NCBI GenBank assembly: GCA_002431545.1
Contig: DJFY01000023.1
Span: 4,194-17,902, forward strand
DNA: 13,709 nt
Reading direction: 5' to 3'
Source of the DNA: Cellvibrionales bacterium UBA5860
GTDB lineage: Bacteria > Pseudomonadota > Gammaproteobacteria > Pseudomonadales > Porticoccaceae
Part shown: one piece after another, positions 7,596 through 13,709 of the stretch
Position numbering within the stretch: the first letter of the stretch is position 1
Layout of the letters: each line of letters begins with the position of its first letter
Made by a program: the position numbers and the translations under genes
The notes under the pieces: generated by a model
What the model was told of the DNA's origin: nothing
The model's database searches: none
The model's input: only the letters and a program-made list of their open reading frames with translations

Positions 7596-8135
7596 TCACT
7601 TTTTCTTGCTTTTGGGTGCAATCACCATGGTGAGCTGCCTGCCCTCCATTTTAGGAAACTGCTCCACACTGCCAAGCTCTTCCAGATCCTTCTCTATGCG
7701 CTTTAACATTTCCATGCCCAGTTCCTGGTGTGCCATTTCCCGCCCGCGATAGCGTAGCGTGACCTTGGCTTTATCGCCGTTTTCCAGAAAGCGCACCAGA
7801 TTGCGCAATTTGATCTGATAATCACCCTCGTCAGTGCCGGGGCGAAACTTCATTTCCTTGACCTGGGTCTGTTTCTGCTTCTTGCGTTGCGCAGCTTTCT
7901 GTTTCTTTTCCTCAAAAACGTGCTTGCCGTAATCCATTAATTTACAGACTGGTGGCTCTCCGTCCGGCGCGATTTCTACTAAATCGAGAGATTCGGCCTC
8001 CGCAGCCTGCATGGCTTCAGCGAGGGGTACGACGCCTATCTGTTGACCCTCTGCTCCTATAAGTCGCACCTCGGGGACATCTATTTCGTCATTGAGCCGA
8101 GCACGTTTTCGCCCCTTGGCGTAATTGCTACTGAT
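7596..8135 (-). CDS. infC: Translation initiation factor IF-3 (AUC start)
   Basis: IF3 binds the 30S subunit, keeps it apart from 50S and proofreads the start codon. The N-domain (about 15-85) has VRLIGAEGQQIGVV and the family signature KLMDYGKHVFEEKK; a lysine-rich linker leads to the C-domain with VKEMKFRPGTDEGDYQIKL and GREMAHQELG. The first conventional start in frame is a GTG at 8067-8069, which would remove the conserved lead-in RLNDEIDVPE. Extending upstream, the frame is open to a TAA at 8157-8159, and the only plausible start is ATC at 8133-8135, seven bases after GGAG (8143-8146). That gives 179 residues, the usual IF3 size. Non-canonical infC starts (AUU in E. coli) are known and allow IF3 to repress itself by rejecting its own start codon, so AUC would serve the same loop. 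It lies 35 bases after thrS. Confidence 0.93.
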   Translation of the reverse strand: MSSNYAKGRKRARLNDEIDVPEVRLIGAEGQQIGVVPLAEAMQAAEAESLDLVEIAPDGEPPVCKLMDYGKHVFEEKKQKAAQRKKQKQTQVKEMKFRPGTDEGDYQIKLRNLVRFLENGDKAKVTLRYRGREMAHQELGMEMLKRIEKDLEELGSVEQFPKMEGRQLTMVIAPKSKKK

Positions 8136-8170
8136 TGTACATCTCCGGTTTACCTGTTAATTAAAACGAT

Positions 8171-10099
8171 TCATTGATTCCCTTCATGCACAACACCGCG
8201 GCGCGCCACGTCACCCTCAAGACGCTCGATAAAGGACACTAAGGTCACCGAACCGAGATCCTGTCCTTCACGGGTGCGAACCGCCACGGTACTTGACTCG
8301 ACCTCCCTATCGCCGATCACCAGCAGATAGGGAATCTTCTGAATGGAATGCTCGCGGATTTTAAAGCCGATCTTCTCATTTCTCAAGTCACAGAACGCCC
8401 TAAAGCCCTTGTTTTTTAACGACTCTGCCACATTCTGACAATAGTCTGCCTGCTTGTCAGTAATGTTGAGCACCGCGACCTGTTCGGGCGCCAGCCATAC
8501 GGGGAACGCACCCTCGTGCTCCTCGATCAAAATACCGATAAAACGCTCGAAGGAGCCCAGCACCGCCCGATGCAGCATTACCGGCACCTGGCGTGAACCA
8601 TCCTCGGCGACGTACTGCGCACCCAGCCGGCCCGGCATGGAAAAATCCACCTGAATCGTACCCAGCTGCCAAATTCGACCGATGCAGTCTTTCAAGGAAA
8701 ACTCAATTTTTGGGCCATAAAAAGCGCCCTCGCCGGGCAGTAGTTCCCAGGGCAGATTCTCGCTATCGAGCGCGTCCGCCAGTGCTTTTTCCGCTTTGTC
8801 CCATACGGCGTCATCTCCGACGCGTTTTTCCGGGCGGGTCGAAAGCCGATAGATCACTTCACTGAAACCAAAATCAGCGTAGATCTCGTGGAGCATGTGG
8901 ATAAATGCAGTCACTTCGGCCTGAATTTGCGCTTCGGTACAGAATATGTGCGCGTCGTCTTGTGTGAACCCCCGAACCCGCATGATCCCGTGCAGCGACC
9001 CGGAGGGCTCGTTTCGGTGGCACGAGCCAAACTCGGCGAGGCGCAAAGGCAAGTCCCGATAGCTCTTTAAACCTTGATTAAATACCTGCACATGACAGGG
9101 ACAGTTCATGGGCTTGACCGCGAAATCCCGGTCGTCGACGCTCAGAGCGAACATATCGTCGCCAAATTTGTCGGCATGGCCGGAGCGCTGCCAAAGACTG
9201 AAATCAACCAGCTGTGGCGTGCGAATTTCGCGATAACCGGTCATGCGCTGCTGTTCGCGCATGTATTTTTCGATCTCGGTATACACGGTCCACCCGCGGG
9301 GATGCCAAAACACCATGCCCGGCGCCTCTTCCTGCACATGAAAAAGGTCGAGCTTTTTGCCTATCTTGCGATGGTCGCGTTTTTCCGCTTCCTCAAGGCG
9401 CGTAAGGTAGGCCTTAAGTTCCTTGCGATTCCGCCAGGCCGTACCATAAATCCGTTGCAACATCTCATTGCCGGCATCGCCGCGCCAGTACGCGCCAGCC
9501 ACCTTCGTCAGCTTAAAAGCCTTGATCTTGCCTGTACTGGGCACGTGGGGGCCGCGACACAAATCGGTAAACTCGCCCTGAGTGTAGAGGGTAATCGGTT
9601 CGCCCTCGGGAATGGCGGCAATGATGTCGGCCTTGTAAACCTCGCCCAGGTCCATGAAGTACTGTACGGCTTGGTCGCGCGCCATCACCTGCCGGGAGAC
9701 CGGCAGATCGGTCTCGGCCAGCTCTTTCATTTTTTCTTCGATAGCCGCCAGATCCTCCGGCGTAAACGCCCGCTCAAAAGCGAAATCGTAGTAAAACCCA
9801 TCTTCGACAACGGGTCCGATAGTAACCTGCGCAGCGGGAAACAGCTGCTTGACCGCCTGGGCCAGCAAATGAGCTCCGCTGTGCCGAATGATTTCCAGAC
9901 CCGTCTCGTCCTTGTCGGTAACAATGGCAACTTCGGCGTCCGATTCAATGAGCCAGGAAGTATCGCGTAGCTGGCCATCGACGCGGCCCGCCAGGGCCGC
10001 TTTGGCCAATCCCGGACCGATATCTTCGGCGAGATCGTGGACAGTCAGGGGTTGCGCAAAGGTTCTGGAACTTCCGTCGGGAAGGGAGATGACAGGCAT
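8171..10099 (-). CDS. thrS: Threonyl-tRNA synthetase
   Basis: A 642-residue class II synthetase, identical in length to E. coli ThrRS. It has an N-terminal TGS domain (1-61), an editing domain with H73-SGA-H77 and C181-RGP-H185 that removes mischarged serine, a catalytic domain with the zinc ligands C333, H384 and H510 (one less than the E. coli numbers) plus motif 2 around HRNEPSGSLHGIMRVRGFTQ, and an anticodon-binding domain from about 536. I chose the ATG at 10097-10099, preceded by AAAGGAG at seven bases, rather than the open frame up to 10189, whose added residues are unlike the family. The gene opens the protein-coding part of the block; E. coli ThrRS represses its own mRNA through a structured leader, and a long leader also exists here. 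Confidence 0.98.
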   Translation of the reverse strand: MPVISLPDGSSRTFAQPLTVHDLAEDIGPGLAKAALAGRVDGQLRDTSWLIESDAEVAIVTDKDETGLEIIRHSGAHLLAQAVKQLFPAAQVTIGPVVEDGFYYDFAFERAFTPEDLAAIEEKMKELAETDLPVSRQVMARDQAVQYFMDLGEVYKADIIAAIPEGEPITLYTQGEFTDLCRGPHVPSTGKIKAFKLTKVAGAYWRGDAGNEMLQRIYGTAWRNRKELKAYLTRLEEAEKRDHRKIGKKLDLFHVQEEAPGMVFWHPRGWTVYTEIEKYMREQQRMTGYREIRTPQLVDFSLWQRSGHADKFGDDMFALSVDDRDFAVKPMNCPCHVQVFNQGLKSYRDLPLRLAEFGSCHRNEPSGSLHGIMRVRGFTQDDAHIFCTEAQIQAEVTAFIHMLHEIYADFGFSEVIYRLSTRPEKRVGDDAVWDKAEKALADALDSENLPWELLPGEGAFYGPKIEFSLKDCIGRIWQLGTIQVDFSMPGRLGAQYVAEDGSRQVPVMLHRAVLGSFERFIGILIEEHEGAFPVWLAPEQVAVLNITDKQADYCQNVAESLKNKGFRAFCDLRNEKIGFKIREHSIQKIPYLLVIGDREVESSTVAVRTREGQDLGSVTLVSFIERLEGDVARRGVVHEGNQ

Positions 10100-10229
10100 C
10101 AGCGAACTCCTTTCAGTGGTGACCCCTACCAAAGGCCACATGCATAATGTTTGCTTAAATCGTAGTCGGCCGTTTGCACAGAATAGCAACGGTCTAAAAA
10201 TTTAATCGCGTATGACACGGTACCGCGTC

Positions 10230-10246
10230 GTAACGGTTTGCGTTAC
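10230..10246 (-). promoter_or_regulatory. Stem-loop in the thrS leader
   Basis: On the minus strand GTAACG and CGTTAC pair across a 5-base loop (CAAAC), about 130-147 bases before the thrS start. The position is within the likely 5' untranslated region, where E. coli thrS carries the tRNA-Thr-like operator. A match to that operator is not demonstrated; only the hairpin is visible. Confidence 0.35.
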
Positions 10247-10268
10247 CCGAGGCAGCATTTCCTGCGCG

Positions 10269-10296
10269 CGTATAGTACCGGATGGCACTACACCAA
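10269..10296 (-). promoter_or_regulatory. Possible thrS operon promoter
   Basis: On the minus strand TTGGTG (10291-10296) and TATACG (10269-10274) are 16 bases apart. This would start a leader of about 160 bases before thrS, downstream of tRNA-Val. Both hexamers are imperfect, and thrS could equally be read through from the tRNA-Val promoter. Confidence 0.35.
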
Positions 10297-10330
10297 CTGC
10301 GGCCAATGCCTAGCAGCTGCACTGTGTACT

Positions 10331-10407
10331 TGGTAGGCACGAGTGGATTCGAACCACCGACCCCCACCATGTCAAGGTGGTGCTCTAACCAACTGAGCTA
10401 CGTGCCT
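10331..10407 (-). tRNA. tRNA-Val (anticodon GAC), CCA encoded
   Basis: The 77-base minus-strand cloverleaf has acceptor stem AGGCACG/CGTGCCT, D-arm GCTCAGTTGGTTAGAGC, anticodon arm CCACC-TTGACAT-GGTGG with anticodon GAC, and T-arm GGTGG-TTCGAAT-CCACT. Discriminator A and CCA are encoded at 10331-10334. Arms and loops closely resemble the E. coli tRNA-Val(GAC). It decodes GUC and GUU. The location just upstream of thrS matches what I recall of Pseudomonas. Confidence 0.97.
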
Positions 10408-10446
10408 AGCTTTGGCCCCCACTTTCACGGCCAGAAAGGGGCGCGT

Positions 10447-10475
10447 AATGTAGCAGCGAGCGCCCCGATTTACAA
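10447..10475 (-). promoter_or_regulatory. Probable tRNA-Val promoter
   Basis: On the minus strand TTGTAA (10470-10475) and TACATT (10447-10452) have the ideal 17-base spacing. The following ACGCGCCCC is a GC-rich discriminator of the type seen at stringently controlled stable-RNA promoters. The start point would be near 10440, about 33 bases before the mature tRNA. Confidence 0.6.
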
Positions 10476-10523
10476 GAGAATCAATCCCGGCTCTTCCAGC
10501 CCGTTACTCTAGAATGGTTATTG

Positions 10524-10535
10524 TGTAGGCCTACA
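10524..10535. repeat. Perfect 12-base palindrome TGTAGGCCTACA
   Basis: A perfect dyad lies between the phosphatase gene and the tRNA-Val promoter, about 50 bases upstream of the -35. With a two-base bulge the arms extend to ATTGT/ACAAT. There is no T-tract, so it is a candidate protein-binding site rather than a terminator; chance is not excluded. Confidence 0.3.
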
Positions 10536-10608
10536 ATATTTAGTCCGAACCAACTCTGCGAAGCGTGGGATCGCACGGATCTTCCAGGCATAGCTTTGGC
10601 GAACGGCC

Positions 10609-11373
10609 TTAGCGGCTAAAGCGCGCCTCCAGGCGTTGGCGCGCGGCTTCGTCCAGACCCAATTGTTCGCGCATAAAGGCCTCTCGCGAACCGGAGGTGT
10701 CCAACATTACCTGCCAGGCCCGCTCCAGATATGGAACGCGAGCATCCAGAATCGGCAACACAATTTCCTCATCTACCGACATGCCCTCCTCGTTGAAAAA
10801 CTGCTCGAACTGGGCGATGGCGGCATTTTTGTCGGCATAGGCATTTGATGAAAGCAAGTAGTCCTCGCGCACCAGACTGTCGCCCACACCCAGGGCCGAC
10901 AGAATCAATGCGGAAGCAATACCAGCCCGGTCTTTGCCAAAGGAACACATCACCAGAACGCCGCCATCGGTATCGAGCATGTGCTGAAACATGGTCCGGT
11001 AACCAGGTATTTCCTCTTCGGTTAACTCCCGATAGCGCTCGCCCATTATTTTTTCCGCCCCGGCGGGGGTCAGACCTTCTTCGAGCAACATGGACCACAA
11101 GTTCTCAACACTGGCGACCAGCATACCCAACTCAATCACTTCGACATGCTTCCCGACCTGCAATACGTTCTTGCGCCGTTCCAGCGGACTGCGAAAGTCG
11201 TAGATCGTATTCACCCCGAGTTCTGCAAAATCCGCCTGGTCGGCGTTATCAGCTAGATTGAGAAACCCCGAACGGTACAAACGATCACTCCGTGTATGCC
11301 GACCGGAGCCCGTGCGGTAACCCCCCATATGGCGCAGGTTCATGGTTTTACCCAATGACAGAAATCGCTCCAT
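10609..11373 (-). CDS. Tyrosine-protein-phosphatase-like protein (variant P-loop)
   Basis: A 254-residue protein of the bacterial tyrosine/dual-specificity phosphatase family related to LipA and mycobacterial PtpB. The family layout is visible: an N-terminal N-L-R-x-x-GGY segment (12-19), RLYRSGFL (31-38), DFRSPLERR (59-67, general-acid/aspartate region), and the catalytic P-loop at 142-151, M-C143-S-F-G-K-D-R149-A-G. Nucleophile cysteine and phosphate-binding arginine are kept, but the histidine that normally precedes the cysteine (HCxxGKDRTG) is methionine and the threonine after the arginine is alanine. Members act on phosphotyrosine or phosphoinositides; the substrate here is unknown and activity may be altered. 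No signal peptide. The start at 11371-11373 has GGAG about ten bases upstream. It is divergent from the plus-strand cluster, with a shared 314-base intergenic region. Confidence 0.85.
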   Translation of the reverse strand: MERFLSLGKTMNLRHMGGYRTGSGRHTRSDRLYRSGFLNLADNADQADFAELGVNTIYDFRSPLERRKNVLQVGKHVEVIELGMLVASVENLWSMLLEEGLTPAGAEKIMGERYRELTEEEIPGYRTMFQHMLDTDGGVLVMCSFGKDRAGIASALILSALGVGDSLVREDYLLSSNAYADKNAAIAQFEQFFNEEGMSVDEEIVLPILDARVPYLERAWQVMLDTSGSREAFMREQLGLDEAARQRLEARFSR

Positions 11374-11406
11374 TACGATTGGTCTCCAGATACAAAAGTG
11401 ACAGCA

Positions 11407-11433
11407 CCGGGTGTCCCGGCCCGAAAGTCGGGC
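11407..11433 (-). promoter_or_regulatory. Two tandem hairpins in the phosphatase leader
   Basis: CCGGG-TGT-CCCGG (11407-11419) and GCCCGA-AAG-TCGGGC (11419-11433) abut each other. They lie 34-60 bases upstream of the phosphatase start and lack T-tracts on either strand. They may form a structured 5' leader or paired operator sites. Confidence 0.35.
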
Positions 11434-11455
11434 ATCATGCCTCGATCGATCCAGC

Positions 11456-11485
11456 TTGACCAGCGACCGACTTCCCTGCTACAAA
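11456..11485 (+). promoter_or_regulatory. Possible promoter of the plus-strand cluster
   Basis: TTGACC (11456-11461) and TACAAA (11480-11485) are separated by 18 bases. The -35 is near consensus and the -10 is moderate. It would give a leader of about 195 bases before the first gene at 11688. A second TTGACG at 11606 lacks a good -10. Confidence 0.35.
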
Positions 11486-11687
11486 AAGCTCGACCGACAC
11501 TTTATCCGATAATACCCTAATTGAATCGGTCAGAATGGGCGAGGCGCACCAAGGTCGACCAATCGCCATACCTCGAGGATGTATGCGCGGGCGGGCAATC
11601 GCGAGTTGACGTAACTTAAGCACGGCAACCACATCGCTTGTTCCACCGACAATAAATAGAACCATTTTCCCGAGGGAGGGTTACACA

Positions 11688-12641
11688 ATGATTACCGAGC
11701 AAGATGTCTATTTCCATGCCCCCACGTCCGATCACTACACCTGGGCGGAAACCAATTACTTCGGTTTCTATGTGCCAGAGGAAAACCTACATGTGGGCGC
11801 TTACGTTCAGGCCAAACCCAACCTCGGCGCAGTGTTGTCCAGCGTGACTATCTTTGACGGTATATCCAACACACCTCACGAGATTCTTTATTCCGACTGC
11901 CATGTACACCTGCCGATGCCCGAGGGCAACCTTGATGATTTCGAGCTGGAAAACGGCCTCGCCATCACCTGCACCAAGCCTGTCATGGATTACCACATTC
12001 GCTACGACAGCGGCCAGGATGTAAGCTTCGACGTTAAATACAAAGGCCTGATGGAACCCTACGACATTCACGACCCCGCCATGGACCCATTGGCCGACCA
12101 GGTTCACGCAGATGACGTTATCAGCAACCACGCCTACGCCGGGCACTGGGATCAAAGCGGGCACGTAACCGGAAAATTGACCATAAGCGGGAGAAACTAC
12201 GCCGTCGATTGTGTCGCCAGCATGGATCACAGCTGGGGTCTGCGCGATGAAAAGCAGCTGAAAAATTTCTGCTGGATGAATGCCAATTTTGAAAACGACA
12301 CCAGCATTCACTGTCTTTTCCTGGTCGACCCGAAAAAACTCAATGAATTCCCCGCCATCGTTCACGGTTATGTGCGCGAGGGCAGTCAGGTCTATGGACT
12401 GAAAAACGGAAGCGGGCGTTTGCGTCGCAACGGCTATTTACACCAGTTTTTCGATCTCGAGGTCCAGGATATTCGTGGCCAGACGCACCGGTTTACCGGT
12501 ACGCCCATGACCTCAAACCCCTGGCTGGCCTGGCCCCTGATGTTCCTGGTTCACTCCTTCTGTCGCTGGGATATGGGCGGCATTCGCGGCTGGGGCGAAG
12601 TACAGGATCTGTGTAAAGAGCACTTCAATGCCAAGCAGTAG
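11688..12641 (+). CDS. Lipocalin-fold (AttH/CrtC-like, DUF7064-type) protein
   Basis: A complete 317-residue, probably cytosolic protein: there is no signal peptide or membrane segment. Tyr/Trp-rich beta strands and the phrase MDHSWGLRD at 179-187, with FDVKYKG (114-120) and GHVTGKLTI (158-166), are what I associate with the DUF7065/DUF7064 two-domain proteins, relatives of the hydroxyneurosporene-synthase (CrtC)/AttH lipocalin-like fold. Such proteins are thought to bind or act on hydrophobic molecules; no reaction is established for this group to my knowledge. The start has an excellent Shine-Dalgarno (GGAGGG, seven bases upstream). It is the first gene of a plus-strand set, 231 bases ahead of the next gene. 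Family genes often stand near lipid or steroid metabolism and phosphotransferase genes, consistent with the partial gene at the right edge. The domain name is from memory. Confidence 0.7.
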   Translation: MITEQDVYFHAPTSDHYTWAETNYFGFYVPEENLHVGAYVQAKPNLGAVLSSVTIFDGISNTPHEILYSDCHVHLPMPEGNLDDFELENGLAITCTKPVMDYHIRYDSGQDVSFDVKYKGLMEPYDIHDPAMDPLADQVHADDVISNHAYAGHWDQSGHVTGKLTISGRNYAVDCVASMDHSWGLRDEKQLKNFCWMNANFENDTSIHCLFLVDPKKLNEFPAIVHGYVREGSQVYGLKNGSGRLRRNGYLHQFFDLEVQDIRGQTHRFTGTPMTSNPWLAWPLMFLVHSFCRWDMGGIRGWGEVQDLCKEHFNAKQ

Positions 12642-12872
12642 GGGCGAATATCTACGGCGCATTCTGAATATTGGCGACGCGAACTGCTACACCCGATTCC
12701 CGACGCGACCTCCGGCGAACGAAAATCAGTATCGGTGTCGCGCTTACGAAACGCCAACCCGGCCGATCCCCAACATTCCCGTCGACGGCAAATAACGCTA
12801 TGCCAATTTTTGACTTCAAGCATCGCCAGTATCAAGAATAATCAGCAGCAGCAAATATAGTGAGGCGGATAG
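12642..12872. other. Gap inside the plus-strand cluster
   Basis: No supported gene, promoter or terminator is visible. A TTG-started frame of about 56 codons runs to a TAA near 12838-12840, with an internal ATG at 12799 giving 13 codons; neither has a Shine-Dalgarno, so I do not call it. The length is unusual for a tight operon, so an internal promoter for the next gene is possible. Confidence 0.4.
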
Positions 12873-13445
12873 ATGAATCCCGAACTTGATCAGTTCCTCT
12901 CCAGCATGAAAAAAACCATGGAAGAAGTGGTAATACCCAATCTCACCGACAGCTTCGCCATCGAGCAGGCCGGCATTGTCGCTGCCACACTCGGGTATTT
13001 GGAAACCATCCACGACAAGGTGTTTCACTATGAACTGTTCGAAAACAGTGAATATAAAAACATCCTGCTTAAAACCCTGGACATTTTCGCCGGCGACACC
13101 GACGACGATCAGCTATGCGCGGCACTGGCTCGCATAAAAGATCACTTCGCCCATGACAAACCGGAGGACCAAACACCACTCCGGTCTTATAAGTTTATTC
13201 GCGGTAGCAATGAAAATATGAAAGAGATGCTATGCGAACTGATCCAGCTTCAACCTGGCATGGATGCCACTGCGCGAAACGAGTTTGAAATGCTGCTCAA
13301 ACCCTTCTACCAGGCTATCGAAAAGCGCGAGCGTGCCTGGGTCAAGGCCCTGGGTTTCGATCCCGAGGCCGATCAGCTGCCCGATGTCGCCGACATTCTC
13401 TACCAGGATGACCTGCTGCGCTTTAATCCCGGTAGTGGCGCCTGA
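12873..13445 (+). CDS. Helical protein of unknown function beside a kinase-like gene
   Basis: I do not recognise this 190-residue protein by name. It is acidic and appears almost entirely helical, without signal peptide, membrane segment or metal motif. Its first part (EEVVIPNLTDSFAIEQAG, 17-34, then IVAATLGYLE) has the pattern 'helix, P-x-L, helix with alternating hydrophobics' seen in LvaB/DUF6285-type small proteins that accompany aminoglycoside-phosphotransferase-like kinases, though those are shorter (about 110-130 residues). The rest (60-160) continues as amphipathic helices with KPFYQAIEKRERAWVKALGF at 143-162. The ATG has GAGG seven bases upstream. The next gene starts 67 bases later on the same strand, so a functional partnership with that protein is reasonable but inferred. 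Confidence 0.75.
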   Translation: MNPELDQFLSSMKKTMEEVVIPNLTDSFAIEQAGIVAATLGYLETIHDKVFHYELFENSEYKNILLKTLDIFAGDTDDDQLCAALARIKDHFAHDKPEDQTPLRSYKFIRGSNENMKEMLCELIQLQPGMDATARNEFEMLLKPFYQAIEKRERAWVKALGFDPEADQLPDVADILYQDDLLRFNPGSGA

Positions 13446-13512
13446 AGCAAGCAATTTGCGCAACAAACCTGGGAAAACGCGCCAGACTCTAACTTAGCGA
13501 AACGACCCCGAC

Positions 13513-13709
13513 ATGAGCTTATACACAGAACTGCAAGCCCATCGCGCCAAGCCGTCTTCTGAGTGGATCGAAGAGGTGCGAAAAAAATACCCAACCGAAA
13601 CTGCAATCGACGAAGTCTTCACGCGCAAGCTGCATAAACGGGGGCACGCGGTTGAGCACAGCATGGATTTCAGCAAATTACTCGATCCCCTGACGCGATT
13701 TATAAAAAA
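13513..13709 (+). CDS. N-terminus of a probable phosphotransferase-like protein (cut by window edge)
   Basis: The first 65 codons of an open frame that runs off the right end. The ATG at 13513 is fixed from upstream by an in-frame TAG fifteen bases before it; the Shine-Dalgarno is poor, so coupling to the preceding gene is possible. The visible residues include SEWIEEVRKKYPTETAIDEV and FTRKLHKRGHAVEHSMDF, followed by a helix ending LLDPLTRFIKK. This charged helical lead-in resembles what I recall from bacterial aminoglycoside-phosphotransferase-family (ACAD10/LvaA-like) kinases, whose nucleotide loop would come shortly after. No catalytic motif lies inside the window, so the call is tentative. 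Confidence 0.5.
   Translation, partial: MSLYTELQAHRAKPSSEWIEEVRKKYPTETAIDEVFTRKLHKRGHAVEHSMDFSKLLDPLTRFIK

Larger units (their letters stand above)
11374..11687. other. Divergent intergenic region
   Basis: This 314-base stretch separates the minus-strand phosphatase gene from the plus-strand cluster and should hold promoters for both. It contains two adjacent hairpins (11407-11433) near the phosphatase start and one plausible plus-strand promoter (11456-11485). A 76-codon minus-strand frame (11435-11665) has no Shine-Dalgarno and no recognisable features, and is not called. Confidence 0.55.

Noticed and set aside
8128..8142. Five-codon ATG-started frame (ATG TAC AAT CAG TAG) overlapping the infC start
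   Set aside because: Its ATG directly abuts the GGAG, too close for initiation; the spacing fits the AUC instead.
9074..9970. 298-codon plus-strand open frame
   Set aside because: It is exactly antisense to thrS, has no family features and no ribosome site; long antisense frames are common opposite GC-rich conserved genes.
10100..10189. 30-residue N-terminal extension of ThrRS
   Set aside because: The family begins at the TGS domain, and the ATG at 10099 has AAAGGAG seven bases upstream.
11435..11665. 76-codon minus-strand frame in the divergent intergenic region
   Set aside because: No Shine-Dalgarno, no recognised motif, and it spans likely promoter DNA.
11787..12365. 192-codon minus-strand open frame opposite the lipocalin-like gene
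   Set aside because: It is antisense to a gene with a strong ribosome site and recognisable motifs, and has no features of its own.

Overview
The window looks like the chromosome of a gammaproteobacterium, probably a marine or environmental lineage near the Pseudomonadales/Cellvibrionales. The reasons are the gene order thrS-infC-rpmI-rplT-pheS-pheT-ihfA-merR with a tRNA-Val(GAC) upstream and a tRNA-Pro(GGG) downstream, the arrangement I recall from Pseudomonas; the Pseudomonas-like wording of the translation proteins; and a roughly 50-55% GC composition by eye. No transposase, integrase, phage gene or CRISPR array is visible.

Layout, left to right. Positions 1-2046 hold two minus-strand genes, a single-domain PilZ protein (256-591) and an acyl-CoA dehydrogenase (862-2046), separated and flanked by non-coding DNA. 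Positions 2371-10407 form the core: a minus-strand translation and nucleoid block read from right to left. It starts with tRNA-Val and continues with threonyl-tRNA synthetase, IF3, ribosomal proteins L35 and L20, both PheRS subunits, IHF-alpha, a small MerR-type regulator and finally tRNA-Pro. Gaps from pheT to merR are 1 nt or overlapping, while longer leaders precede thrS, rpmI and pheS. IF3 has no ATG/GTG/TTG start that would give a complete protein; its reading frame opens at an AUC codon behind a well-spaced Shine-Dalgarno.

Positions 10609-13709 are accessory. A minus-strand tyrosine-phosphatase-like gene stands divergent from a plus-strand cluster: a lipocalin-fold (AttH/CrtC-like, DUF7064-type) protein, a 190-residue helical protein of unknown function, and the first 65 codons of a protein whose N-terminus resembles aminoglycoside-phosphotransferase-like kinases. 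The cluster is cut by the right edge.

How the genes may work together. The core block couples production of translation factors and ribosomal proteins, with GC-rich discriminators behind the tRNA promoters that suggest growth-rate control. The accessory cluster is the best candidate for something undescribed. A kinase-like protein with a small helical partner recalls LvaA/LvaB of levulinate catabolism and the kinase-dehydrogenase ACAD10/11 proteins that process 4-hydroxyacyl-CoAs. Here such a pair would be joined to a lipocalin-like protein and face an atypical phosphatase. This is inference and needs the downstream sequence and homology searches.
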